Source: Propionibacteriaceae bacterium UBA5174
Lineage (GTDB): Bacteria > Actinomycetota > Actinomycetes > Propionibacteriales > Propionibacteriaceae
Assembly (NCBI GenBank): GCA_002413345.1
Contig: DHWU01000020.1
Location: forward strand, 1-8,642
Reading direction: 5' to 3'
Length of the DNA: 8,642 nucleotides
A program made the position numbers and the translations under genes. Positions 1 to 5,602 of this stretch are shown one piece after another. Within the stretch, counting starts at the first letter, position 1, and the number at the start of each line of letters is the position of its first letter. The notes below the pieces were generated by a model. That model did no database searches, was not told the origin of the DNA, and saw nothing but the letters and a program-made list of their open reading frames with translations.

Positions 1-458
1 GTCATCCGGGAGGCGGCGGACGCGACCGCGCAGTCGTAGTTGTAGATGCTCAGCAGCAGTGTCTCCAGCATGGACGCTTCGGCGAAGGTGCCTTCGACGA
101 TCAGCAGTGGTGAGCCGGGGAAGTAGATCTCGCCTTCGGGGTAGCCCCACAGATTGCCTTTGAACTTGTATTGGCTCAGCCAGTCGGCCAGGTCAGTGTC
201 AATCACGTTCTCTTCGAGCAGGAAGTTCAGCGCCGACTCATCGAATCGGAAGGCCTTGATCGCGTCCAAAGCCCGGCCAACCCCAGCGACCACGCCGTAG
301 CGGCGGCCTTCGGGGAGCCGACGCGGAAAGAGTTCGAAAACGCTGCGCCGAAAGGCAGTGTCGGAACGTAGCGCGGCCCGCACCATGGTGAGCTCGTAAT
401 GATCGGTCAACAGGGCAGTACTTGGCGCGCTGGCGGCCGGCGCCATCAGGACAGTCAT
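1..458 (-). CDS. pncB: Nicotinate phosphoribosyltransferase, N-terminal part (cut by window edge)
   Basis: This cytoplasmic enzyme joins nicotinate to PRPP to make nicotinate mononucleotide, the entry step of the Preiss-Handler NAD salvage route. The reverse complement gives 152 residues before the window ends. The family N-terminus is clear: TALLTDHYELTM at about residues 14-25, RSVFELFPRRLPEGRRYGV at about 38-55, GNLWGYPEGEIYFPGSPLL at about 101-119, then VEGTFAEASMLETLLL and the start of the A-S-R-M helix. The C-terminal part with the remaining catalytic residues lies outside. ATG at 458 is preferred over the in-frame ATG at 446 because a -10 box TAGGCT (470-465, - strand) sits six bases before it, which suggests a leaderless transcript. 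The gene is divergent from clpS, as I recall for mycobacteria. Family assignment is firm; the exact start is likely but not proven. Confidence 0.95.
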   Translation of the reverse strand, partial: MTVLMAPAASAPSTALLTDHYELTMVRAALRSDTAFRRSVFELFPRRLPEGRRYGVVAGVGRALDAIKAFRFDESALNFLLEENVIDTDLADWLSQYKFKGNLWGYPEGEIYFPGSPLLIVEGTFAEASMLETLLLSIYNYDCAVASAASRM

Positions 459-464
459 GAGCTC

Positions 465-493
465 AGCCTAATCACGCAGGCTCGGTCTGTAAG
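465..493 (-). promoter_or_regulatory. Promoter of pncB, leaderless type
   Basis: On the minus strand, a CTTACA -35-like hexamer (493-488, four of six matches to TTGACA) is followed after 17 bases by TAGGCT (470-465, fits TANNNT). Six bases later comes the ATG at 458, so transcription would start at or next to the start codon. The -35 overlaps the -10 box of the divergent clpS promoter, so the two promoters may interfere with each other. Confidence 0.5.
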
Positions 494-502
494 AATGGAG
501 GC
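491..502 (+). promoter_or_regulatory. -10 region of clpS, leaderless type
   Basis: TG-T-AAGAAT (488-496) resembles an extended -10 box, and the hexamer AAGAAT (491-496) is followed by six bases and the GTG start at 503. A GGAG lies at 497-500 but is only two bases from the GTG, too close for a normal ribosome binding site, so a leaderless transcript explains this start better. No convincing -35 is seen. Confidence 0.4.
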
Positions 503-805
503 GTGTCCACGCCCAATATCCCTGTTCAACCGGTCGGTGACACCGCGACGATGTCACGCCCAGCCGAAGCTCCGCTGGTCAACTGGGTGACGATCGTGTG
601 GGACGACCCGGTGAACCTGATGACTTATGTGACCCACGTTTTCACCACCTACTTTGGCTACGCCAAGGGCAAAGCCACTGAGTTGATGCTCCAGGTGCAC
701 AACGACGGCAAGGCTGCGGTGTCGGGCGGTACCCGTGAGCAGATGGAGATTGATGTGGACGCGATGCATGCCTATGGCCTTTGGGCCACGATGGAGCCTG
801 GCTGA
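503..805 (+). CDS. clpS: ATP-dependent Clp protease adaptor ClpS
   Basis: ClpS binds the N-domain of the Clp ATPase (ClpC or ClpA) and delivers proteins with N-degron residues to the ClpP protease. The 100-residue product has the full ClpS core after a flexible N-terminal tail of about 26 residues: NWVTIVWDDPVNLMTYV (27-43), FGYAKGKATELMLQVH (51-66), SGGTREQMEIDV (74-85) and HAYGLWATME (89-98). The acidic DD-x-x-N segment (34-38) and the His at 66 correspond to the N-degron pocket known in the family. The start is GTG at 503, supported by a -10 box six bases before. An internal ATG at 551 (residue 17) has no good ribosome binding site but would still keep the whole domain. The stop overlaps the next gene's ATG by one base (TGATG), so the two are likely co-translated. 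Confidence 0.95.
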   Translation: MSTPNIPVQPVGDTATMSRPAEAPLVNWVTIVWDDPVNLMTYVTHVFTTYFGYAKGKATELMLQVHNDGKAAVSGGTREQMEIDVDAMHAYGLWATMEPG

Positions 806-1359
806 TGCGGGGGTTCAAGCGCAGCGGTGAAGTGATCAAGGTGCGGCTGAGTGACTATGAGACGGCGATGCTGGAATCGCTGGTAGATCAACTCTCGGAG
901 TTGTTGGCGGTCGACGCTACCGAAGTCGCAGACGCAGATCCGTTCGTACGTTGGCAGGCCGAACTGGACGGCGGTGAGCCACTTGATCGCGATGACCCAG
1001 TGATCACCCGACTGTTTCCGGATGTCTACCCTGGTGATCCAGTGGCTTCGGCAGAATTTCGGCGGCTCACTCAGGGCAAGCAGCGCACCGATCGGCAGCG
1101 CCAAATCGAGGTTGTGCTGAGCGGATTGGCTGATTCTCAGGCTGGTGCTAACCCGATTCAGGTTCGCCTGATTGATTTCGACGATTGGTTGAAGACGCTC
1201 ACCGCGGTGCGGCTCAGTTTGGCGGTTCGGCTTGGAATCCAGACTGCCGAGGACGCCGAGGAACTCGCCGCACTGCCCGAAGACGATCCGCGGGCCTATA
1301 TCTACCGGGTTTATGAATGGGTGGCCTACTTCACCGAAAACCTGCTCGGCTTGCGCTGA
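805..1359 (+). CDS. DUF2017 family protein of unknown function
   Basis: The product has 184 residues and is rich in acidic residues and leucine, with no signal peptide or membrane segment, so it should be cytoplasmic. I recognise it as the DUF2017 protein that commonly follows clpS in actinobacteria (the position of Rv1332 in M. tuberculosis). Its role is not established. Typical segments are MRGFKRSGEVIKVRLSDYE at the N-terminus, a short stretch DPVITRLFPDVY near the middle that resembles the family's P-x-x-Y region, and a C-terminal helix rich in hydrophobic and acidic residues. ATG at 805 is chosen because it overlaps the clpS stop and has GGAG (793-796) eight bases upstream; an upstream in-frame TTG at 781 lacks such a site. 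Tight coupling to clpS suggests a link to Clp-dependent proteolysis, but this is only inference. Confidence 0.85.
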   Translation: MRGFKRSGEVIKVRLSDYETAMLESLVDQLSELLAVDATEVADADPFVRWQAELDGGEPLDRDDPVITRLFPDVYPGDPVASAEFRRLTQGKQRTDRQRQIEVVLSGLADSQAGANPIQVRLIDFDDWLKTLTAVRLSLAVRLGIQTAEDAEELAALPEDDPRAYIYRVYEWVAYFTENLLGLR

Positions 1360-1421
1360 GGTCCGCGGTGAGTAGCGTAGGTAACAGCTGTGGAACAGGT
1401 TGCTCACTGACTGGATATTTT

Positions 1422-1449
1422 ACAAAGGTAAGGCTATCCTTACCTTTGT
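1422..1449 (+). promoter_or_regulatory. Iron box (DtxR/IdeR-type operator) over the feo promoter
   Basis: A perfect inverted repeat has 12-base arms, ACAAAGGTAAGG (1422-1433) and CCTTACCTTTGT (1438-1449), around CTAT. The core matches the DtxR/IdeR consensus TTAGGTTAGGCTAACCTAA at 14 of 19 positions as I align it, and the symmetry allows two overlapping sites on opposite faces, as known for IdeR. It covers a TATCCT -10 box (1435-1440) and the first two bases of the feoA GTG start, so a bound iron-loaded repressor would block transcription when iron is plentiful. Confidence 0.85.
1435..1440 (+). promoter_or_regulatory. -10 box of the feo operon
   Basis: TATCCT fits TANNNT and lies seven bases before the GTG at 1448, which suggests a leaderless feoA message. 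TATTTT at 1416-1421 is an alternative -10 and would give a leader of about 20 bases. No clear -35 is seen for either. Confidence 0.45.
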
Positions 1450-1681
1450 GAATCCAGGGATTGACCTAGCCAGCGCCCCATTGGGTACTCCACTCACTTT
1501 GCTCGGCACTGAAGTGGAGTCTGGTGCCGCGCAGCGACTCGCTTCGCTGGGGCTGCGGGTTGGCTCTAGTTTTGCCTTGATTGCCAAGACCGCTGGCGGT
1601 GGACGGGTCGCTTTGGTTGCTGGTTCCCGGGTTGCTTTGGGTAGATCTTTGCTGGCCCAGTTGTGGGCCGAGGTGGCTTGA
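1448..1681 (+). CDS. feoA: Ferrous iron transport protein A
   Basis: FeoA is a small cytoplasmic protein with an SH3-like fold that works with the FeoB transporter in Fe(II) uptake. The 77-residue product shows the family pattern: PLGTPLTLLGTEVESG (about 11-26), then AAQRLASLGLRVGSSFALI, corresponding to the usual R-L-x-x-L-G-L-x-x-G-x turn, and a final strand with RVALGRSLLAQLWAEV. Length is typical. GTG at 1448 is chosen because reading further upstream (in-frame TTG at 1400) would pass through the iron box and promoter. There is no ribosome binding site, consistent with a leaderless start. The stop overlaps the feoB ATG by one base (TGATG). Expression should be repressed by an iron-dependent DtxR/IdeR regulator through the overlapping palindrome. 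Confidence 0.9.
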   Translation: MNPGIDLASAPLGTPLTLLGTEVESGAAQRLASLGLRVGSSFALIAKTAGGGRVALVAGSRVALGRSLLAQLWAEVA

Positions 1682-3708
1682 TGGCCCCGATTAGCGCCGA
1701 AGAGCTGACCAAGTTGGCGCTCGCCTCAACTCTTAAACCTTGCTGCCAAGCTGCGACCGACTCCGTCGGAGCCCCTGAGGATCCCCTCGTGGCCTTGGTC
1801 GGGCCGCCGAACACTGGCAAATCGACCTTATTCAACGCGCTCACTGGCGCCAAGGTGACCATGGGCAACTGGCCTGGCACCACGGTGGAGGTTTCCCGCG
1901 GAGTGTGGAAATCGAGTTCAGTCTCGGCTACTTGTGCGGACGGCGAGTGTGACTGTGCTCACTGCGAGCAGCCGCTGGAGATCTCCGTGGTGGATCTACC
2001 AGGCACCTATTCGCTGGATCCGAACTCGCCAGACGAAGCGCTCACCCGCGAACTACTGTTGGACAAGCCGCTCGCCGAACGTCCGGATTTGAGCGTGGTT
2101 ACTTGCGACGCCTCCCGGCTGACCGGTTGCCTCTATCTGGTCGCTCAACTGCGCGAGCAGGGCTTGCCGATGGTGGTCGCCCTCACCATGGTTGATGTGG
2201 CCCGCAACCGTGGCATCGAGGTGGACGCCACGTCCCTGGCTAAGCAGATTGGCTGCCCGGTGGTGCTGGTCGACCCGCGCCGCCGAAACGGCCTGGCAGC
2301 GTTGGCAGCCACGGTGCGAACCGCGCTCGGCCGCCCTGCGCCAGCGGCCCGTCGGGTGCCAGTCGACGCCGATGATCTGGATCTTGAAGATGACCGCTTT
2401 AGCTGGATCTCCGAAGCCGTTGAGGCGGCCAATGGGGCGTCGATGCGACCCGGCCCGACTCGCTCGGACAAGGTGGACCGCTGGGTTACTGCGCCGTTCT
2501 TCGGGCCGGTGATCTTCTTGGCGGTGATGTGGCTGGTCTTTCAGTTGACCACCGCGGTTGCCGCCCCGTTGCAGGACCTGCTGGGCGGTTTGGTTTCGGG
2601 TCCGATTACTGCTGGCGCCACAGCTGGGCTGGGGCTGATCGGACTTGGTGGCAGTTGGGTTGAGGGACTGATCGTCAACGGCTTGATCGCCGGGGTGGGG
2701 ATGCTGCTCACCTTCGTGCCGCTGATGGCTTTGATGTTTGTCTTGTTGGCCGTGTTGGAGGACTCGGGATATTTGGCGCGGGCGGCAGTGGTGACGGATC
2801 GGTTGATGCGCTCGATTGGCCTGCCCGGGCGGGCCTTCCTGCCGTTGATCGTGGGTTATGGCTGCAATGTTCCAGCGATCAGCGCTACCCGGATCCTGCC
2901 GAACGCTAAGCAACGCATTCTCACCGCCCTGTTAGTGCCGTTCACTTCCTGCACTGCCCGGTTGACTGTGTTTGTGATGATGGGTTCGGTCTTCTTCGGC
3001 CCCTATGCCGGCACCGCGGTATTCGCGATGTACGTGATCTCAATTCTGATCATCATTGTGGTGGGCCTCGGTTTGCGGGCTACCTTCTGGCGCGACGAGC
3101 CCATCGAACCATTGGTGATCGACCTGCCTGCCTATCACCTGCCTACGCTTAGGTTGACTGCTTCGGTGGCGTGGGTTCGGCTCAAGGGCTTCCTGCGGAC
3201 TGCGTCCGGAATTATCGTGGTGGCCGTATGCGGGGTCTGGTTGTTGCAGGCGATTCCGGCCCAGCCGGGGGGCAGCTTTGGTGCGGTGCCGGTAGCTGAT
3301 TCGGTGTACGCCGCGGGTGCGCGGGCCGTGGCTCCAGTGTTCGCCCCGGCCGGTTTCGGCTCTTGGGAATCCACCTCAACTTTGGCGGTGGGTTTTGTGG
3401 CCAAGGAGGCGGTGATCTCGTCTTGGGCACAGACCTACGCGGTTGAGCAGCCTGCTGATGGTGCTGCTCCGGGGAGCTTGGGGGCTTCGGTCTGGACGAG
3501 CTTCAATCAGTCTTCGGGTGGTCATCCGATTGCGGCCGCGCTGGCGTTCATGGTGTTTCTGATGGCCTACACCCCTTGTGTTGCGACTTTGGCGGCGCAG
3601 TGGCGCGAGATCGGCCCCAGGTGGACTCTCTTTGGTGTTGGGATGCAGCTGACCTTGGCCTGGACGCTGGCGGTAGCGATTTTCCAGATCGGCAGGTTGT
3701 TGTTATGA
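1681..3708 (+). CDS. feoB: Ferrous iron transporter FeoB, GTPase-permease
   Basis: FeoB imports Fe(II) across the cytoplasmic membrane. The 675-residue product has an N-terminal G domain: G1 GPPNTGKST (41-49), switch region with GNWPGTTVE (62-70), G3 DLPG (105-108), and a G4-position TMVD (169-172). A helical linker and a membrane domain with about seven or more hydrophobic segments follow from about residue 270. Conserved permease motifs are visible: LEDSGYLARAAVV, LPLIVGYGCNVPAISATRIL, PFTSCTARLTVFVMM, VAKEAVISSW and FLMAYTPCVATLAAQWREIG. Unusual points are a Cys-rich insert between G2 and G3 (Cys 85, 90, 92, 95), a Cys pair at 21-22, Thr instead of Asn in G4, and VDPRRRNGL where the SA-type G5 motif is expected. 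ATG at 1681 overlaps the feoA stop and has GAGGTGG (1670-1676) upstream. Length is within the shorter range of the family. Confidence 0.97.
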   Translation: MAPISAEELTKLALASTLKPCCQAATDSVGAPEDPLVALVGPPNTGKSTLFNALTGAKVTMGNWPGTTVEVSRGVWKSSSVSATCADGECDCAHCEQPLEISVVDLPGTYSLDPNSPDEALTRELLLDKPLAERPDLSVVTCDASRLTGCLYLVAQLREQGLPMVVALTMVDVARNRGIEVDATSLAKQIGCPVVLVDPRRRNGLAALAATVRTALGRPAPAARRVPVDADDLDLEDDRFSWISEAVEAANGASMRPGPTRSDKVDRWVTAPFFGPVIFLAVMWLVFQLTTAVAAPLQDLLGGLVSGPITAGATAGLGLIGLGGSWVEGLIVNGLIAGVGMLLTFVPLMALMFVLLAVLEDSGYLARAAVVTDRLMRSIGLPGRAFLPLIVGYGCNVPAISATRILPNAKQRILTALLVPFTSCTARLTVFVMMGSVFFGPYAGTAVFAMYVISILIIIVVGLGLRATFWRDEPIEPLVIDLPAYHLPTLRLTASVAWVRLKGFLRTASGIIVVAVCGVWLLQAIPAQPGGSFGAVPVADSVYAAGARAVAPVFAPAGFGSWESTSTLAVGFVAKEAVISSWAQTYAVEQPADGAAPGSLGASVWTSFNQSSGGHPIAAALAFMVFLMAYTPCVATLAAQWREIGPRWTLFGVGMQLTLAWTLAVAIFQIGRLLL

Positions 3709-3974
3709 GTGCCTCGAGGCTGGGCCCGGTTCGGGCGGTGCTTGACCAGATTGGTGCTGGCACGCCGACCTTGGCCGAGATTGCTCGCAATACCGGTTTG
3801 GACGAGTCCTTAGTGCGGGCGGCAGTCGACCACTTGATCCGTACCGGCCGCATCGATTCCAATCGGTTACCGATCGGTTGCCCACCGGGGGGCTGCGGTG
3901 GCTGTGCGGTGGCCAGCGACTGCGGGGTGCCGAGTTCGCGGCCCACCTTAGTGACCCTTTCGCTGTCTCGCTGA
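3705..3974 (+). CDS. feoC: FeoC-like winged-helix protein with cysteine cluster
   Basis: FeoC is a small winged-helix protein of ferrous iron operons whose Cys cluster can bind an Fe-S centre in enteric homologues; there it is thought to regulate or stabilise FeoB. The 89-residue product has a winged-helix pattern (PVRAVLDQI, TLAEIARNTGLDESLVRAAVDHLIRTGRI, about residues 8-50). Then comes CPPGGCGGCAVASDC with cysteines spaced C-x4-C-x2-C-x5-C, close to the enteric spacing as I remember it. The ATG overlaps the feoB stop as ATGA, so translation is coupled. It is longer at the C-terminus than needed, ending in a Ser/Thr-rich tail. The fold and position make FeoC the best name; a plain iron-linked transcription regulator is the alternative. 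Confidence 0.75.
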   Translation: MSASRLGPVRAVLDQIGAGTPTLAEIARNTGLDESLVRAAVDHLIRTGRIDSNRLPIGCPPGGCGGCAVASDCGVPSSRPTLVTLSLSR

Positions 3975-3996
3975 GCGTCGGCTAGCGGGGTTTGGT

Positions 3997-4824
3997 GTGG
4001 CAGGCCTAGAGTCGGTGAACGTGATTGGCTCTGACGCCCCCATCGGGGTATTCGACTCCGGTTTTGGTGGGCTCACCGTGGCTCGCGCTTTGCGCGATCA
4101 GTTGCCGAATGAAGACATGGTCTACCTCGGCGACACTGCACGGGCGCCCTACGGCACCAAGACCATCGGCGAGGTTCGTGAATACGCCTTGGAATGCCTG
4201 GATTATTTGGCCGGCACCGGCGTGAAGGCTTTGGTGATCGCCTGCAACTCAGCGTCCTCGGCGGTGCTGCGGGACGCCCGGGAGCGTTACGACATCCCGG
4301 TGGTTGATGTGATTCTCCCGGCCGCCACACGCGCCGTCCGCGCCACTCGCACCGGACGCATCGGCCTGATCTGCACCACCGCTACTGCCACTTCGGGCAG
4401 CTATGACGACGCGTTGGTGGCGGTACCCAATGTTGAGTTGGTCACCCAACCGTGCCCGTTGTTCGTCGACTACGTGGAGGCTGGAATAACCAGCGGTGCC
4501 GAACTAATGCAGGCGGCCCGTGGCTATCTGCTGCCGCTACGTGAGGCCGGGATCGACACCCTGATTCTGGGGTGCACGCACTATCCACTGCTTGCCGGCG
4601 TGATCTCTTATGTGGTTGGCGAAGACATCATTTTGGTGTCCTCAGCCGAGGAATGTGCTCGTGAGGTGTTCGCCACTTTGGCCGATGCTGGGCTGCTGCA
4701 TGACCAGCCGCGCACCGCGAATCTGCGTTTCCTGACCACCGGCAGTCCGGAATTGTTTGCTGGAGTGGGTAGCCGGTTGATGGGTGGTTTTGTGGAATCG
4801 GTGGAGCAGATTTACCCGATCTGA
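3997..4824 (+). CDS. murI: Glutamate racemase
   Basis: MurI is a cofactor-independent cytoplasmic racemase that makes D-glutamate for peptidoglycan. All main motifs are present: GVFDSGFGGLTVARAL (17-32), YLGDTARAPYGTK (43-55), the first catalytic cysteine in ACNSAS (C83), and the second in LGCTHYP (C193). The length of 275 residues is normal. The start is uncertain. GTG at 3997 has GGGG (3987-3990) six bases upstream and follows feoC by 22 bases. GTG at 4015 and GTG at 4021 are also in frame. The last would give MIGSDAPIGVFDSG, an N-terminus of the same length as the mycobacterial protein as I recall it, and has TAGAGT (4007-4012) eight bases before it. The gene may thus be read from the feo operon, from its own promoter, or both. 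Confidence 0.96.
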   Translation: MAGLESVNVIGSDAPIGVFDSGFGGLTVARALRDQLPNEDMVYLGDTARAPYGTKTIGEVREYALECLDYLAGTGVKALVIACNSASSAVLRDARERYDIPVVDVILPAATRAVRATRTGRIGLICTTATATSGSYDDALVAVPNVELVTQPCPLFVDYVEAGITSGAELMQAARGYLLPLREAGIDTLILGCTHYPLLAGVISYVVGEDIILVSSAEECAREVFATLADAGLLHDQPRTANLRFLTTGSPELFAGVGSRLMGGFVESVEQIYPI

Positions 4825-4827
4825 GGC

Positions 4828-5523
4828 TCAGGGCTCGCGGGTAATCGGCGGGTTGAGGGTGGTGGTTGGCCCAGCTCGGAAGACGGTCGCTGGGCGGCCG
4901 GGGCCATCGCGACGGACCTTTCCAGAGTCGATCAGCAGTCCCGCAGTGCCGGTCAACTTGCGGTGAAAGTTTCGTGGGTCGAGCGGATGACCCCAGATGG
5001 CTTCGTAGACCTCCCGGAGGTCGCTGACGGTGAATTCCGCCGGGCAAAAGGCGGTGGCCAGGTTGGTGTATTCGAGCTTTGCTCGGGCGCGTTCAAGCGC
5101 ATCGGCCAGGATTTGGGCGTGGTCAAAGGCCAAGGGCAATTCGATCGCCTTGGCCACCGGCAGCCAGAAGGCTGCGGCGGCATCAGTGCCGGCCACTGGT
5201 TCGGGAAGATCTGGGGCTAGTGCCAAATAGGCCACCGTGACTACTCGTTGGCGAGGGTCGCGGTCTGGGTCGCCGTAGCTGCCTAGTTGTTCCAGGTGCC
5301 CACCGACTTCGTGTACTGAAGTCTCTTCGGTCAACTCGCGCCTGGCCGCGGCGTCCAAGTTCTCGCTGGGCTGCACGAAGCCCCCGGGCAGGGCAGGTTG
5401 GCCAGCAAAGGGGGCTTCGCCCCGGGTGACCAGTAAGACGTTGAGTTCGCCGCCGCGCAGAGTGAACACCACTAGGTCAACGGTGACGGCAAAGGCCGGG
5501 TAGTCGGTCTGGGTTGAGGGCAT
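4828..5523 (-). CDS. nrtR: NrtR-type transcriptional regulator (Nudix-related domain plus winged helix)
   Basis: NrtR proteins repress NAD metabolism genes and respond to an NAD-related ligand such as ADP-ribose. The 231-residue product has a Nudix fold at about 10-145, with Nudix box GFVQPSENLDAAARREL then TEETSV (48-70). The glycine of the REUxEExGU motif is Ser 69, while the acidic residues remain. A C-terminal winged helix follows: EFTVSDLREVYEAIWG (163-178) and RNFHRKLTGTAGLLIDSGK (184-202), typical of NrtR. ATG at 5523 is chosen because TACCAT (5535-5530, - strand) lies exactly six bases before it, giving a leaderless start; reading further upstream would overlap the divergent gene. The gene ends 3 bases from murI. 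Its divergent position makes the SPFH-NADK-like operon the likely target. A plain ADP-ribose or Nudix hydrolase is less likely because of the C-terminal domain. Confidence 0.85.
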   Translation of the reverse strand: MPSTQTDYPAFAVTVDLVVFTLRGGELNVLLVTRGEAPFAGQPALPGGFVQPSENLDAAARRELTEETSVHEVGGHLEQLGSYGDPDRDPRQRVVTVAYLALAPDLPEPVAGTDAAAAFWLPVAKAIELPLAFDHAQILADALERARAKLEYTNLATAFCPAEFTVSDLREVYEAIWGHPLDPRNFHRKLTGTAGLLIDSGKVRRDGPGRPATVFRAGPTTTLNPPITREP

Positions 5524-5529
5524 GCCCAA

Positions 5530-5535
5530 ATGGTA
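5530..5535 (-). promoter_or_regulatory. -10 box of nrtR, leaderless type
   Basis: On the minus strand TACCAT fits TANNNT and is followed by six bases and the ATG at 5523, the same geometry as at pncB and rph. A second minus-strand promoter, TTGCCA (5609-5604), 16 bases, TATCGT (5587-5582), can also be read within the palindrome; it would give a longer leader. Confidence 0.5.
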
Positions 5536-5545
5536 TCTCGTCACC

Positions 5546-5574
5546 TTGACTAAAACCAGTGGGGCAGTTATCGT
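5546..5574 (+). promoter_or_regulatory. Promoter of the SPFH/NADK-like operon
   Basis: TTGACT (5546-5551), a 17-base spacer and TATCGT (5569-5574) form a good housekeeping-type promoter. Transcription would start near 5581, leaving a leader of about 22 bases with the GAGGAG ribosome binding site (5591-5596). Confidence 0.7.
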
Positions 5575-5588
5575 CAGACTAACGATAA
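5568..5588 (+). promoter_or_regulatory. Candidate NrtR operator, 21-base palindrome
   Basis: TTATCGT (5568-5574) and ACGATAA (5582-5588) form a perfect inverted repeat with 7 bases between. The left arm contains the -10 box of the SPFH operon, so a bound dimer would block it. It also contains a possible -10 box of a second nrtR promoter, which would allow self-regulation. Assignment to NrtR is inferred from the divergent regulator gene; the family's operators vary between lineages. Confidence 0.6.
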
Positions 5589-5602
5589 AAGAGGAGTTAG
5601 TC

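Noticed and set aside
497..500. GGAG as the ribosome binding site of clpS
   Set aside because: It is two bases from the GTG, too close; a leaderless start fits better.
459..502. NrtR operator upstream of pncB
   Set aside because: pncB is a typical NrtR target, but the TTATCGT-N7-ACGATAA palindrome is absent; only a weak 5-base inverted repeat is seen.
772..1407. Long minus-strand open frame (211 codons) opposite the DUF2017 gene
   Set aside because: It lies wholly over a well-supported gene, matches no family I know and runs into the feo promoter; it is a shadow of GC-rich codon bias.
1400..1447. Longer feoA start at TTG 1400
   Set aside because: It would translate through the iron box and -10 box; the family N-terminus fits the GTG at 1448.
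2053..2913. Minus-strand open frame of 286 codons inside feoB
   Set aside because: The translation is rich in His, Gln and Arg without recognisable domains, and feoB in the other strand is certain.
4820..4850. Terminator between convergent murI and nrtR
   Set aside because: Only very short pairings (CTGAG/CTCAG with a one-base loop) are present, with no stable stem or T-tract.
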